64,000 bases of DNA. Origin: Nitrospira sp. (GTDB lineage: Bacteria > Nitrospirota > Nitrospiria > Nitrospirales > Nitrospiraceae). Where the stretch lies: positions 62,001 through 126,000 of the forward strand of contig JAURZE010000024.1 of NCBI GenBank assembly GCA_030653545.1, read 5' to 3'. The position numbers and the translations under genes are program-made. Below the pieces are notes generated by a model that was not told where the DNA came from, did not search any database, and saw nothing but the letters and a program-made list of their open reading frames with translations. This document shows positions 36,827 through 46,638 of the stretch, one piece after another (within the stretch, counting starts at the first letter, position 1; each line of letters opens with the position of its first letter).

Positions 36827-36859
36827 CCGCACCCCTCCTGTCAGGTGCGGTTTTTTTTT
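36827..36859 (+). terminator. intrinsic terminator of the TPP riboswitch
   Basis: CCGCACC (36827-36833) pairs with GGTGCGG (36844-36850), followed by nine T. It lies between the aptamer and thiC and is the expected off-switch. Confidence 0.9.
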
Positions 36860-36881
36860 GCATCACCGGCTCCGCCCATAG

Positions 36882-38810
<1,929 letters not shown>

Positions 38811-38931
38811 GGCTGCTCAAAATGGTCCTCCGGCAAGGCCGCAGGAGAGACCAAACCGGAAGCGTACCCTCCGGGGTACGTTGAGGATTTGGGCGAGCCG
38901 AGAACGAAGCCAGAGGCCATTTTCAGCAGCC
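38811..38931 (+). repeat. palindromic element copy C
   Basis: 121 bp directly behind the thiC stop. Ends GGCTGCTCAAAATGG and CCATTTTCAGCAGCC are inverted repeats. The centre holds CGTACC/GGTACG, flanked by CCAAA/TTTGG arms that are unlike those of copy D but still pair. GGCAAGGCCGCAGG and GAGAACG are conserved. Confidence 0.9.
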
Positions 38932-38949
38932 GTCGAGGGAGAGTTCAGC

Positions 38950-39750
38950 ATGGGAAAGCCAACACCAGCCCCGTTAAGAGAACGCGACATCACCCGACAG
39001 ATCGCGCGGGAATACTACAAAGAATTCGACTCCCTCATTGAGAGCGATGTCATCATCGTCGGCGCCGGCCCCTCCGGGCTGATCTGCGCCCACGACCTGG
39101 CGAAGATGGGATTTCGCACGCTCGTCGTCGAGCAGAGCCTCGCGCTCGGCGGCGGCTTCTGGCACGGCGGCTATCTGATGAACAAAGCCACCATTTGCGA
39201 GCCGGCCAATGAAATCCTCGAAGAGATCGGCGTTCCCTGCAAGAAAATCAATGAGTGCGAGGGGATGTATATGGTCGACCCCCCGCATGCGACGGGCGCA
39301 CTCGTCGCCGCTGCCTATCGCGGCGGAGCGAAGGTCCTGAACCTCACCCGGGTGGTCGATTTGATCTTGAGAAAAGACGGCATCCTCGAAGGCATCGTCG
39401 TGAACAACACCACCGCCGAGATGGCCGGTCACGACATCATCCACGTCGATCCCATCGCGCTGGAGAGCAAGATCGTGGTGGATGCCACCGGGCACGATGC
39501 CATCGTCGTGGAACTCCTGCACAAGCGCAACCTGCACAAGGCCATTCCCGGCAACGGAGCCATGTGGGTCGCGCAGTCCGAGCAGGAAATCATGGACCGG
39601 ACCGGCGAAGTCTATCCCAACTGTTTCGTCATCGGATTGGCCGTGGCAGCCGTCTACGGGACGCCCCGCATGGGCCCGGCCTTCGGCTCCATGCTCCTCT
39701 CGGGCCGCTACGGAGCAGAACTGATTAAGAAGAAACTCAAGAACGAATAA
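38950..39750 (+). CDS. thi4: Thi4-family thiazole synthase, sulfide-dependent type
   Basis: It makes the thiazole precursor of thiamine from NAD and glycine. The FAD/NAD fold opens with VIIVGAGPSG, then LVVEQ, GGGFWHGGYLMNKATICEP and the closing RMGPAFGSMLLSGRYGAE. At the position of the yeast sulfur-donor Cys205 this protein has His165 (IIHVDP), as in archaeal enzymes that use free sulfide and turn over repeatedly. ATG at 38950 is behind GGGAGAG. Length 266 residues. It follows thiC, with a repeat between them. Confidence 0.92.
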   Translation: MGKPTPAPLRERDITRQIAREYYKEFDSLIESDVIIVGAGPSGLICAHDLAKMGFRTLVVEQSLALGGGFWHGGYLMNKATICEPANEILEEIGVPCKKINECEGMYMVDPPHATGALVAAAYRGGAKVLNLTRVVDLILRKDGILEGIVVNNTTAEMAGHDIIHVDPIALESKIVVDATGHDAIVVELLHKRNLHKAIPGNGAMWVAQSEQEIMDRTGEVYPNCFVIGLAVAAVYGTPRMGPAFGSMLLSGRYGAELIKKKLKNE

Positions 39751-39767
39751 CCACACCAGTCTCCTGC

Positions 39768-39886
39768 GGCTTCTCAAAAACGTCTCCAGCAAGGCCGCAG
39801 GGAGTACAATCGACGAGGCGTACGTTTCCGGTACGTCGAGTCGATTGAACGACCGAGAACGCCGCTGGAGGCGTTTTTCAGAAGCC
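39768..39886 (+). repeat. palindromic element copy D
   Basis: 119 bp, four bases before the next ATG. The outer 23 bases (39768-39790) pair with 39864-39886 at 21 positions. An inner arm CAATCGAC (39807-39814) pairs perfectly with GTCGATTG (39840-39847) around the CGTAC/GTACG core. AGCAAGGCCGCAGGGAG and CGAGAACG are as in the other copies. Confidence 0.92.
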
Positions 39887-39890
39887 GATT

Positions 39891-40406
39891 ATGGATGTAC
39901 AAGACTTTTTAGAGCAGGGCCAAGGTCGTGAAGAGGACAAGCGCGAAGCCTGGCACCTCTTTCAGCAGGCCTACGAACGCCAGATGAAAGGCGACCTGGA
40001 AGAGGCCGTCAATCTCTACAAGAAATCGCTGGCCGTGCATCCCACAGCCGAAGCCTATACCTTTCTCGGCTGGACCTATAGTTTCATGGGACGGCTCGAT
40101 GACGCCATCGAGGAATGTCACAACGCCATCGCGCAGGACCCCGACTTCGGCAACCCCTACAACGACATCGGCGCCTATCTGATCGAAAAAGGGGATTTCG
40201 ACGAAGCGATCGTCTGGTTTCAGAAAGCCATGCAGGCCAGACGGTATGAAAGCCCGGCCTTCCCGCACCTAAACATCGGCCGGGTCTACGAGAAAAAGGG
40301 CCGCTGGACCGAGGCCATCGATGCCTACAAAAAGGCCCTCACGCTCAACCCGAACTATGCCCTCGCAAAGAAATCGCTGGGACGACTGATCAGCTCCTTA
40401 AATTAG
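39891..40406 (+). CDS. TPR repeat protein
   Basis: 171 residues without signal peptide. At least four tetratricopeptide repeats are visible: AWHLFQQAYERQMKGDLEEA, AEAYTFLGWTYSFMGRLDDA, GNPYNDIGAYLIEKGDFDEA and FPHLNIGRVYEKKGRWTEA. A protein-interaction role is likely; the partner is unknown. The stop is seven bases before a receiver-like gene, so these and ygfZ may form one transcript. Confidence 0.85.
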   Translation: MDVQDFLEQGQGREEDKREAWHLFQQAYERQMKGDLEEAVNLYKKSLAVHPTAEAYTFLGWTYSFMGRLDDAIEECHNAIAQDPDFGNPYNDIGAYLIEKGDFDEAIVWFQKAMQARRYESPAFPHLNIGRVYEKKGRWTEAIDAYKKALTLNPNYALAKKSLGRLISSLN

Positions 40407-40412
40407 GATGAC

Positions 40413-40796
40413 ATGGACAACACCGAACGCACGATCCTCGTCGCCGTGACCGATATCTTTTTCTACACCAAAGTCCGCGACGCCTTGCGCACCGGCGGCT
40501 ATCGCATCGAGAAGGCCCGAGCCCAGCAGGACATCGCCGAGAAAGCTGCGGCCACGGCCCCGGCAGCCGTGATTCTGGATATGAACGATCTGACCCTCGA
40601 CGCCTTTCAGGCCATCGAAACGCTGAAAGCCGATCCCCGGTCGAAATCCATTCCCATTCTTGCCTACGCGAACCATGAGGAAGTGGATACCTGGAACAGG
40701 GCCAAGGCACTGGGAGTCACGAAAATCGTCTCGCGAAATGAATTCTCGGCCCGGACCAAAGATCTGGTCGACGAAGTACAGAAGGGCGTCCGATGA
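40413..40796 (+). CDS. receiver-like (CheY fold) protein
   Basis: 127 residues with a single receiver-like fold. The presumed phosphoacceptor D56 is in AVILDMND. The N-terminal acidic pair is reduced to one Asp (VAVTDIFF), and the conserved Lys region reads VTKIVSRNEF without the usual K-P. It may not be phosphorylated normally. The stop overlaps the ygfZ start by four bases (ATGA). A link to iron-sulfur or thiamine genes is only positional. Confidence 0.75.
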   Translation: MDNTERTILVAVTDIFFYTKVRDALRTGGYRIEKARAQQDIAEKAAATAPAAVILDMNDLTLDAFQAIETLKADPRSKSIPILAYANHEEVDTWNRAKALGVTKIVSRNEFSARTKDLVDEVQKGVR

Positions 40797-41884
40797 AACA
40801 ATCCCGTCTGCACGCACAGCATGTCCAACTCGGCGCCACGTTTGAAGAGGTCACCGGCTGGGAGATGCCCGCCCATTACGGAGACTGGCGCGCGGAATAC
40901 CGAGCGGTCCGGCAGGCCGTCGGCGTCGCCGACCTGTCCCATCGCGGCAAGATCAGAGTCACCGGCGACGATCGAGTGAAGTGGCTGCAGAGCGTCATCA
41001 GCAACGACATCCTTCCCCTGCAGCCCGGCCAGGGCCGCTACTCCAGCTTTCTGACGCACAAGGGGAAGATGCTCACCTACTTCCGCTGCTACCTGCAGAC
41101 CGATGCCGTTATGCTCGAAGACGTCGGAGAAATCGGCGAGGCGACCCACGCCGCGCTCAAAAAGTTTCTCCTCTATGGCACAAAGGCCAAGATGGAAAAC
41201 TGTGCGGAGAGCTGGGGATTGCTGCTGGTCAGCGGGCCCAAAGCGGCGCAGACCGTGAAATCAGCCTTCGGCGTCGACTGCGGCGATTTGCAGCCAATCA
41301 ACTTTGTGACCGCCCAGATCGGCGGACAGCAGGCCCTTGTTATTCGAACCGAAGAAACCGGCGAGATCGATCTGGAAATTCTGCTTCCTGCCGATGCGGT
41401 CGCGACAGCCTGGAACAGCCTCATGGAAACCGGCGCGGCCAGCGGCATCACGGCCGTGGGAAGCCAGGCCCGTGAAGCTCTTCGCATGGAAGCGGGTATC
41501 CCGAAAGCCGGTTCTGAACTCAACGAGGAAATTGTCCCGCCGGAAGCCAACCTGGAAGGCAAAGCCTTCAGCCTCACCAAAGGCTGCTACCCCGGCCAGG
41601 AAGTCGTGGCGCGAATGGACACCTACGGCAATGTGCGACGAAAGCTCGTCGGTCTCGTGTTACGTGATGCGGCGATTCCGCCCAAAGGCGCCAAGCTGTT
41701 TAGCGGAGATCGTGAAGTGGGCTGGATGAGCAGCGCGACGACGTCACCGCATCAGAACGGCATCATCGCGCTCGGATTTCCATTAAGAGACTTCAGTACG
41801 GCGGGCACGGCGTTATCGATCGAGGTCGAAGGCAAGAAGCACGACGCGACGGTAGCGGATCTCCCCTTCTACCGCCGCGCCTAA
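40793..41884 (+). CDS. ygfZ: folate-binding YgfZ/GcvT-like protein
   Basis: GcvT-fold protein of 363 residues. The YgfZ signature KGCYPGQEVVARMDTYG is at about residues 263-279, with the conserved Cys265. YgfZ helps build or repair iron-sulfur clusters with tetrahydrofolate, which suits nearby cluster enzymes such as ThiC. The N-terminal part (GVADLSHRGKIRVTGDDRV) resembles GcvT. It is not the glycine cleavage protein because that motif is absent there. Confidence 0.9.
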   Translation: MKQSRLHAQHVQLGATFEEVTGWEMPAHYGDWRAEYRAVRQAVGVADLSHRGKIRVTGDDRVKWLQSVISNDILPLQPGQGRYSSFLTHKGKMLTYFRCYLQTDAVMLEDVGEIGEATHAALKKFLLYGTKAKMENCAESWGLLLVSGPKAAQTVKSAFGVDCGDLQPINFVTAQIGGQQALVIRTEETGEIDLEILLPADAVATAWNSLMETGAASGITAVGSQAREALRMEAGIPKAGSELNEEIVPPEANLEGKAFSLTKGCYPGQEVVARMDTYGNVRRKLVGLVLRDAAIPPKGAKLFSGDREVGWMSSATTSPHQNGIIALGFPLRDFSTAGTALSIEVEGKKHDATVADLPFYRRA

Positions 41885-41892
41885 CAGAATCG

Positions 41893-42375
41893 TTACTTCT
41901 CGGGATTTCTCGCAGCCGATACCGCCTTGGCGAAAGCCAGCAAGCTGGCCCGCTCTGCGTCGTCCAGCGCCAGCAAGAGATGCGCTTCTTCGCCGTGCAT
42001 CAAACGCAGGCTCAGGAACGGTTCTTCCTTGCGCTTTTCCTTGTTGTCCCACATCGCATCGATCACCTGCACTTTATCCAACTGTCCGACCGACACCACG
42101 TCGTACCGGAAGTAGGAATCGCCGATGACGATGTCGAACACGACGTTGCCGGCGGTGAGCAACACCAGATTAAACCGGCCCTGATCTTCGTACCCTTCCG
42201 GCAAAAACTTATTGATATGGAACAAGGCCACTTTGCGATCGCCCAGGGCCGCGTGGAATTTTTCCTTCAGCGCTTGATAATCGATCTGCAACGCCTTTTC
42301 ATCCGGGCTCGTCGCCGCTGCCGCCGCATCTTCCGCTCTCTGATACACTTCGTCTGCTGACATCAACCCTGCCAT
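41893..42375 (-). CDS. conserved hypothetical protein
   Basis: 160 residues, no signal peptide or membrane segment. An Ala-rich N-terminal helix is followed by alternating strands (KVALFHINKFLPEGYEDQG, FNLVLLTAGNVVFDIVIGD) and a helical end (LLLALDDAERASLLAFAKAV). Codon use fits the neighbours, so it is likely a real gene. It converges with ygfZ (eight bases between stops). I do not recognise a family. Confidence 0.65.
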   Translation of the reverse strand: MAGLMSADEVYQRAEDAAAAATSPDEKALQIDYQALKEKFHAALGDRKVALFHINKFLPEGYEDQGRFNLVLLTAGNVVFDIVIGDSYFRYDVVSVGQLDKVQVIDAMWDNKEKRKEEPFLSLRLMHGEEAHLLLALDDAERASLLAFAKAVSAARNPEK

Positions 42376-42414
42376 GACGTGATCTCCCCTCTGTGTCGTG
42401 CTATCCGACGTGAT

Positions 42415-42672
42415 TTATAAGACTGCGTCCGCTGTTTTCCGTGCCTTGATCGCCCGCACGACCCCGATACACCCGAGCCCGGCCCAGGCAAACTCCAACA
42501 AGATGAACCCTGCCCGCTGATCCTCGATCGCCACGATGCCCAGCAGCAGCGACCCGATGATGTTCAAGGCCAGATAGCCCGCATCCAGTTCGCGCCAGAT
42601 CCCGCTTTGGATCAAGGCGTAGGCGGTCAGCACCATGAGAGCGCCGACAACCGACAACACCTGGAACAACAT
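42415..42672 (-). CDS. small membrane protein, CBU_0592-like
   Basis: 85 residues with three hydrophobic helices: VLSVVGALMVLTAYALI, YLALNIIGSLLLGIVAI and FILLEFAWAGLGCIGVV. The pattern of Gly-Ala, Ala-Tyr and the Leu-Asn-Gly-Ser second helix is that of the CBU_0592 membrane family. The function is unknown. ATG follows GGAGTG. It precedes the hypothetical gene at 41.9 kb on the same strand. Confidence 0.65.
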   Translation of the reverse strand: MLFQVLSVVGALMVLTAYALIQSGIWRELDAGYLALNIIGSLLLGIVAIEDQRAGFILLEFAWAGLGCIGVVRAIKARKTADAVL

Positions 42673-42764
42673 AGTGGGAACACTCCTGCCGACCGGCCCG
42701 GACCGAATTGGTACGGTAACTGGCCCGCGGTCGGGATTGCAAGAGGGATATTCGGGCCGGTCGG

Positions 42765-44243
42765 CTATTGCGCCGCGAGGTGATGAGAAAAACGAACCGT
42801 TCCCTTGTCGTCGAGCACGGTCACATCCAACGCCGAGCCGGACACCCGCACCAGGCCGAAATTATAGTACCCGCCCTCTTGAATGAGATTCGTCGCGTTG
42901 AGCGCCAGCGTCGGAGGCGACATGCGTCCGGGAGCTGCGGAAAGCGGCCCTGCCACAAACTCATAAAAGTCCGGCACCCCGTCCCCGTTCGGATCGTACG
43001 AACTGGCTTGCACGTAGTGCACGTCCCCCGCCAGGAACACCACATTCTTGAGGTGTTGCGTGAGAATCGTATCGACGATCACCTGCCGTTCATACTCAAA
43101 CCCGGTCCCATCAGGCCCGCCCGCCCATCCATCGTTGCCGGGAACCGTCGCCCCTCCCCCCTTGGGGACCGAAAGCGGGACCGACGTCGCGATCACCTTC
43201 CATGTGGCCAACGAATTGCGCAACCCCTGAAACAACCACCGCAACTGCTCCTTGCCGAGCATCGTCTTCTCCGGACCGTCCGGATCTGAATTTTTGTTGC
43301 GATACTGGCGATCGTCCAGAATGAACAGTTCCAGATCCGCGCCATAGCGAACCGTTCGATACAGCCGCTGCGGATCGTCGGGCGGCGACACAATCGGCCA
43401 ATACTCGCGCAAGGCCTGACGGCCCGCCGGCATGTGCTCCTCATAAGGCCCGGCGAAGTTATTCTTCACTTCATGATCGTCCCAGGTCACGTACACCGGC
43501 ACCGATGCCAGAAACCGTCGCAGCGGCAATGATCCGCGTTGATACCGATGCCGCGCCCGATACTGGTCCAGCGTAGTGGCTTTGAAATCGGCACCCGGCT
43601 CATTCGGAGGGGACGGACAGGTATCGTCGCTATAAATCGTGTCCCCCAGGAACAAGAAGAAGTCGAGGTGCTGTCGCCGCAGGAGATCAAAGATCGGATA
43701 CCCGTCCGGTCCGACCCGGCACCGCTGCTGGCCGCCCAGATCGCCGCTCCACGCAAACGTGACCGGCACCGACGTCCCCTCATCCGGCAAGGTCACGAAT
43801 TCCCCGCGCGCCGCCAGCACCGCCTCAATATGCTCATGGGGAACTGCCACATGCCCCACCAAGACGTGATACCGATAGCGCGTGCGCGGAACCAGGTCGG
43901 ACAATGGAATCGTCGCGGTAAAGTCGCTCTCCGCCGTCGTGCTCACCCGATTCGTCCGCAAGAGAGGCCACACCGCCGTCCCCATCTTTTCCGCCGCATC
44001 CCAGGCCGACGCAGGAGCCCATTCGATATGCACCATCGCCGGACCATCCGTTCGCGCCCACAGCGCGGCGCTATGGCCGGAGACATCGCCGACCGCGATC
44101 CCTTGAGGAAGCGCCTTTGGCTTCACAAACCCTGCAGCCAGGAACGGACTGCCCGGAGGCAAGCCTTCTCGCGAGGCAGACGTGCAACCGACCGAAATAA
44201 GGGAGAGCAGAATCGTGGCAATCAACGGGGTGATGAATCGCAT
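42765..44243 (-). CDS. phoD: PhoD-like alkaline phosphatase, lipoprotein
   Basis: The lipobox ISVGC (Cys20) predicts a lipid anchor. An N-terminal fibronectin-like domain (residues about 40-155) precedes the metallophosphatase core with WSGDLGG, LFLGDTIYSDDTC, VTWDDHEVKNNF, LFILDDRQYR and FLAGDVHYVQ. PhoD enzymes release phosphate from mono- and diesters outside the cytoplasm with Ca and Fe. 492 residues. No Pho box is evident upstream. Confidence 0.92.
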   Translation of the reverse strand: MRFITPLIATILLSLISVGCTSASREGLPPGSPFLAAGFVKPKALPQGIAVGDVSGHSAALWARTDGPAMVHIEWAPASAWDAAEKMGTAVWPLLRTNRVSTTAESDFTATIPLSDLVPRTRYRYHVLVGHVAVPHEHIEAVLAARGEFVTLPDEGTSVPVTFAWSGDLGGQQRCRVGPDGYPIFDLLRRQHLDFFLFLGDTIYSDDTCPSPPNEPGADFKATTLDQYRARHRYQRGSLPLRRFLASVPVYVTWDDHEVKNNFAGPYEEHMPAGRQALREYWPIVSPPDDPQRLYRTVRYGADLELFILDDRQYRNKNSDPDGPEKTMLGKEQLRWLFQGLRNSLATWKVIATSVPLSVPKGGGATVPGNDGWAGGPDGTGFEYERQVIVDTILTQHLKNVVFLAGDVHYVQASSYDPNGDGVPDFYEFVAGPLSAAPGRMSPPTLALNATNLIQEGGYYNFGLVRVSGSALDVTVLDDKGTVRFSHHLAAQ

Positions 44244-44348
44244 GGAGAGTCCTTATCCTATGAAGCCGAAGGGATCAAGTCAGGCACTGAGGCCTTGAAA
44301 ATGAGAGGCGCCCACCGGCATACTGAGTCCCATTACACGAGGCACACT

Positions 44349-44585
44349 ATGCATGACGTCAACTGCTGCGCACCAAACTGTCAATCCAATCCCTACGCCC
44401 CGGCGGGCACCAAGTCCCTGTGCAAGGACCATTTCCTGAATTTCCTCACGTGGCGCCGCCGCCGCGGCCCGCAGATGTTCCTGAAATATGCCGCCATGAC
44501 GATGGAAGAGCGCGACACGGTCTCCGCCGAATGGCAGAAAACCATCCAAATCGATGAAGTCCCCTCCAACTCCCCGAAGACCTGA
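44349..44585 (+). CDS. small Cys-motif protein, first copy of a tandem pair
   Basis: 78 residues. The N-terminus has CCAPNCQSNPYAPAGTKSLC, a small zinc-knuckle-like set of cysteines, followed by KDHFLNFLTWRRRRGPQMF and MTMEERDTVSAEW. No known family is recognised. The C-terminal about 50 residues occur again 195 bp (65 codons) downstream in the same reading frame. It is divergent from phoD. Confidence 0.55.
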   Translation: MHDVNCCAPNCQSNPYAPAGTKSLCKDHFLNFLTWRRRRGPQMFLKYAAMTMEERDTVSAEWQKTIQIDEVPSNSPKT

Positions 44586-44616
44586 ACCAATCGATTCAAT
44601 ACATCTTTTTCCCCGC

Positions 44617-44819
44617 GCAAGGACCATTTCATGAATTTCCTGATGTGGCACCTCCGCAAGGGGCCGCAGATGTTTAACAAGTATACGGGCATGATCATGG
44701 AAGAGCGCGATCCCATCCCCGCCGAATGGGCCAAAGGCGTCACCGTCATTGAATCTCCCAACGCACCTGCCCATACCCCTGATCTATTCCTAATTTCTCC
44801 ACCATCAATAGCTAGATAA
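44617..44819 (+). pseudogene. in-frame second copy of the Cys-motif protein, lacking the cysteines
   Basis: The frame continues without a further stop after the TGA at 44583-44585 and encodes RKDHFMNFLMWHLRKGPQMF and MIMEERDPIPAEW, parallel to the first copy at roughly two-thirds identity. The cysteine part is missing. A start at ATG 44631 would give 62 residues. It could be a decayed second domain, a separate short gene, or a read-through extension. Confidence 0.5.
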
Positions 44820-45716
44820 TCCTTCCAGTTCTGGGTAGTTTTGCCCTCGAAAGAGATAGGTCAACTGATAGGCACACTGTTCAGCTACGTTCCATTGGCT
44901 TGTAGCTATTCTCGACTGCTCCCACTTTCCCCACTGCGAGTACGCCTTCCCTCGAACTTTTCCCGTCCATTCCAAGAAAACCGGGCTACCGCTACTCCCA
45001 AGAAAGAACCACGATGAAGTAGATACCCAACACCGTGCCGTCCACAGCACTTCGGACTTGCTCAAGTCAACAAGACGTGCCTCCGCAGCATATTCTAATG
45101 TTCTCCACGCAGGTTCATGCTTCCGCAACGGTCTGCCACGAGTGGCCTCTGTAGAATGAAAAATTTGCGTCTCAAGTGTAAACACAACTCCGCTATGAAA
45201 ACGTTCTTGGAGTCGCTCAATCATTAGTCCTGGGTGCCTCTCATATCCACGACCAAATACATCCTCCGGTCTCTCTTGCTCAACATAAGGACAAGTGGCA
45301 TTCATGTCACTCGAGACACCAATTGCACTCAGAAAATATTGTGCAAGGCTTATTACCGGGTCATTCTGAAACCCGACCTCTTGCACATAGGATTCGCTCC
45401 CCCTTCTTTTAGAGTTACTTTCTGCTAGAACTGGCATATAGTCCCTTGCCGAACAGAGCAGGTGCGGTGTCTGCGTTCTAGCCAATACCTCCGCTAAGCG
45501 TTCAGCATCCATACTCTTCGCTGAACAGGCTGCAAGCATGCCTTGAAGAACGCACATAAGAAAAACCGTCCCCGTCTTGCTGAAATGCCTTGCTGTTGGC
45601 CACTCATGGCGCAAGTACACTTTCTTTCCCCCGCTGTCGGCCCATTGACTGATGTGGGCCAACAACCTCGATAAAGTAAGCGCCAAAACACTGACCACCG
45701 AATTCATTTTCCACAT
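44805..45716 (-). CDS. hypothetical lipoprotein, AT-richer
   Basis: An internal hydrophobic segment with lipobox (VFLMCVLQGMLAACSAKS) suggests that translation may begin near this segment (around 45560), giving a lipoprotein of about 250 residues; the longer frame up to 45716 has no signal peptide at its start. Nothing else is recognised. The C-terminus has several aromatic strands (WTARCWVSTSSWFFLG). GC content is visibly lower than around it, and it lies next to repeats and a toxin-antitoxin pair, so acquisition is likely. Confidence 0.5.
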   Translation of the reverse strand: MWKMNSVVSVLALTLSRLLAHISQWADSGGKKVYLRHEWPTARHFSKTGTVFLMCVLQGMLAACSAKSMDAERLAEVLARTQTPHLLCSARDYMPVLAESNSKRRGSESYVQEVGFQNDPVISLAQYFLSAIGVSSDMNATCPYVEQERPEDVFGRGYERHPGLMIERLQERFHSGVVFTLETQIFHSTEATRGRPLRKHEPAWRTLEYAAEARLVDLSKSEVLWTARCWVSTSSWFFLGSSGSPVFLEWTGKVRGKAYSQWGKWEQSRIATSQWNVAEQCAYQLTYLFRGQNYPELEGLSSY

Positions 45717-45814
45717 CCCCCACCCCTAAGCGATGGCTCAAAGGCACCTCAACTGTACGCATGCGACAAGCATCTCTCCACTTCCACCCTCACCAGGGGT
45801 GAGGCCTGAGGGCG

Positions 45815-45902
45815 TTCTCCTGCGCGCATTGAGCGAACACTGCCCACATTTTAGGCTCTCAATAAATTCTTGCGTGCACGCTCAGCGAGCACAGAACGCG
45901 CC
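45815..45902. repeat. 87-bp repeat R1
   Basis: From TCTCCTGCGCGCATT to GCTCAGCGAGCACAGAA and CGCC, nearly the same unit as R2 at 46639-46725. Both ends are strongly conserved; the middle 30 bases diverge. A small hairpin, CCTCACC-AGG-GGTGAGG, precedes it by about 15 bp. It stands 12 bp behind the toxin stop. Confidence 0.75.
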
Positions 45903-45914
45903 TCCACCGTCTAG

Positions 45915-46211
45915 CTAGCCTACACCTCTCACTTTCCAATAACCGGGGCGCCGGTATTGATGCGCGACCGCCTCAATACGCAACACATCATCAGTGACAC
46001 TGTAATACAGGGTAAACGGGAAGCGGGTCAGAATGAACTTCCGAAGATTTTGATCGGCAGGAATCCCAATCGCAGGCTGGTCAAGCAAGAGGTCGGCTGC
46101 GCGGCGAATCTCCGTCTCAAATCGCCCGCCTAAACCCGGCACTTGTCGTTCATAGAAAACAGCGGCCGCAATAAGTTCCAACTCCGCTTCGGGGTGGAAC
46201 TCCAGCTTCAT
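45915..46211 (-). CDS. type II toxin, RelE/ParE-like
   Basis: 98 residues with the ParE/RelE pattern: LEFHPEAELELIAAAVFYERQ, LGGRFETEIRRAADLLLDQP, then FILTRFPFTLYYSV and the strand VLRIEAVAHQYRRPGYW. Whether it attacks gyrase or mRNA is not decidable here. It starts inside the antitoxin stop (four-base overlap), antitoxin first. Confidence 0.85.
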   Translation of the reverse strand: MKLEFHPEAELELIAAAVFYERQVPGLGGRFETEIRRAADLLLDQPAIGIPADQNLRKFILTRFPFTLYYSVTDDVLRIEAVAHQYRRPGYWKVRGVG

Positions 46212-46441
46212 TTCTTCAGGCGGGCACGAAGACGATCGAACACCTGCCGGGCAGGAACTGGCTGGACCTTCCCCTCGGCGATCTCTCGATGGCGACGCTG
46301 CGCTTCCACCAACCAGGCCTGTTCAACTTCGGTGTCAGCCGGGCCGTCGAGCTCACCGATCAGAGCCCTCAACAACTCGGTCTTGTCCTCGAAACTCAGC
46401 AACCGAATCTTTGCTTCGATCTGGGCAACCTCGGTTGACAT
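46208..46441 (-). CDS. addiction-module antitoxin, short RelB-like
   Basis: 77 residues: EAKIRLLSFEDKTELLRALI and AWLVEAQRRHREIAEGKVQPV match the short addiction-module component family (TIGR02574 type) that partners ParE/RelE toxins. GGGAGG precedes the ATG. The promoter upstream (46478-46506) should drive both genes. Confidence 0.83.
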   Translation of the reverse strand: MSTEVAQIEAKIRLLSFEDKTELLRALIGELDGPADTEVEQAWLVEAQRRHREIAEGKVQPVPARQVFDRLRARLKK

Positions 46442-46477
46442 AACAACCTCCCTGCGCCTGATACTTGTAGTGATTTG

Positions 46478-46506
46478 ACTCTAGCCAGAGGGTCACAAGT
46501 TGTCAA
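46478..46506 (-). promoter_or_regulatory. sigma70-type promoter of the second toxin-antitoxin pair
   Basis: On the minus strand TTGACA, a 17-bp spacer and TAGAGT, 37 bp before the antitoxin start. TGAC and GTCA around the -10 box (TGAC-N12-GTCA) could be an autoregulation site. Confidence 0.7.
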
Positions 46507-46572
46507 TGACTTCCCTGCCAGGGGTGTTTCGGTCACTCTCTTCCCCCTCTCTCAAGGGGTCGTTGTGTGGTT

Positions 46573-46601
46573 TTCTCCTGCGTGCATTACCGATCATCGC
46601 C
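46573..46601. repeat. partial repeat R3
   Basis: TTCTCCTGCGTGCATT and CCGATCATCGCC repeat the left third of R1/R2. It lies 38 bp before R2. Confidence 0.6.
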
Positions 46602-46638
46602 TCTTCTTCCTTCTCTTATCAGCGGGCGGTGGGGGGGG

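Noticed and set aside
43539-44348. long plus-strand frame opposite phoD that runs into the Cys-motif gene
   Set aside because: Its first 270 codons are antisense of phoD; only the part from 44349 shows its own character and a repeat downstream.
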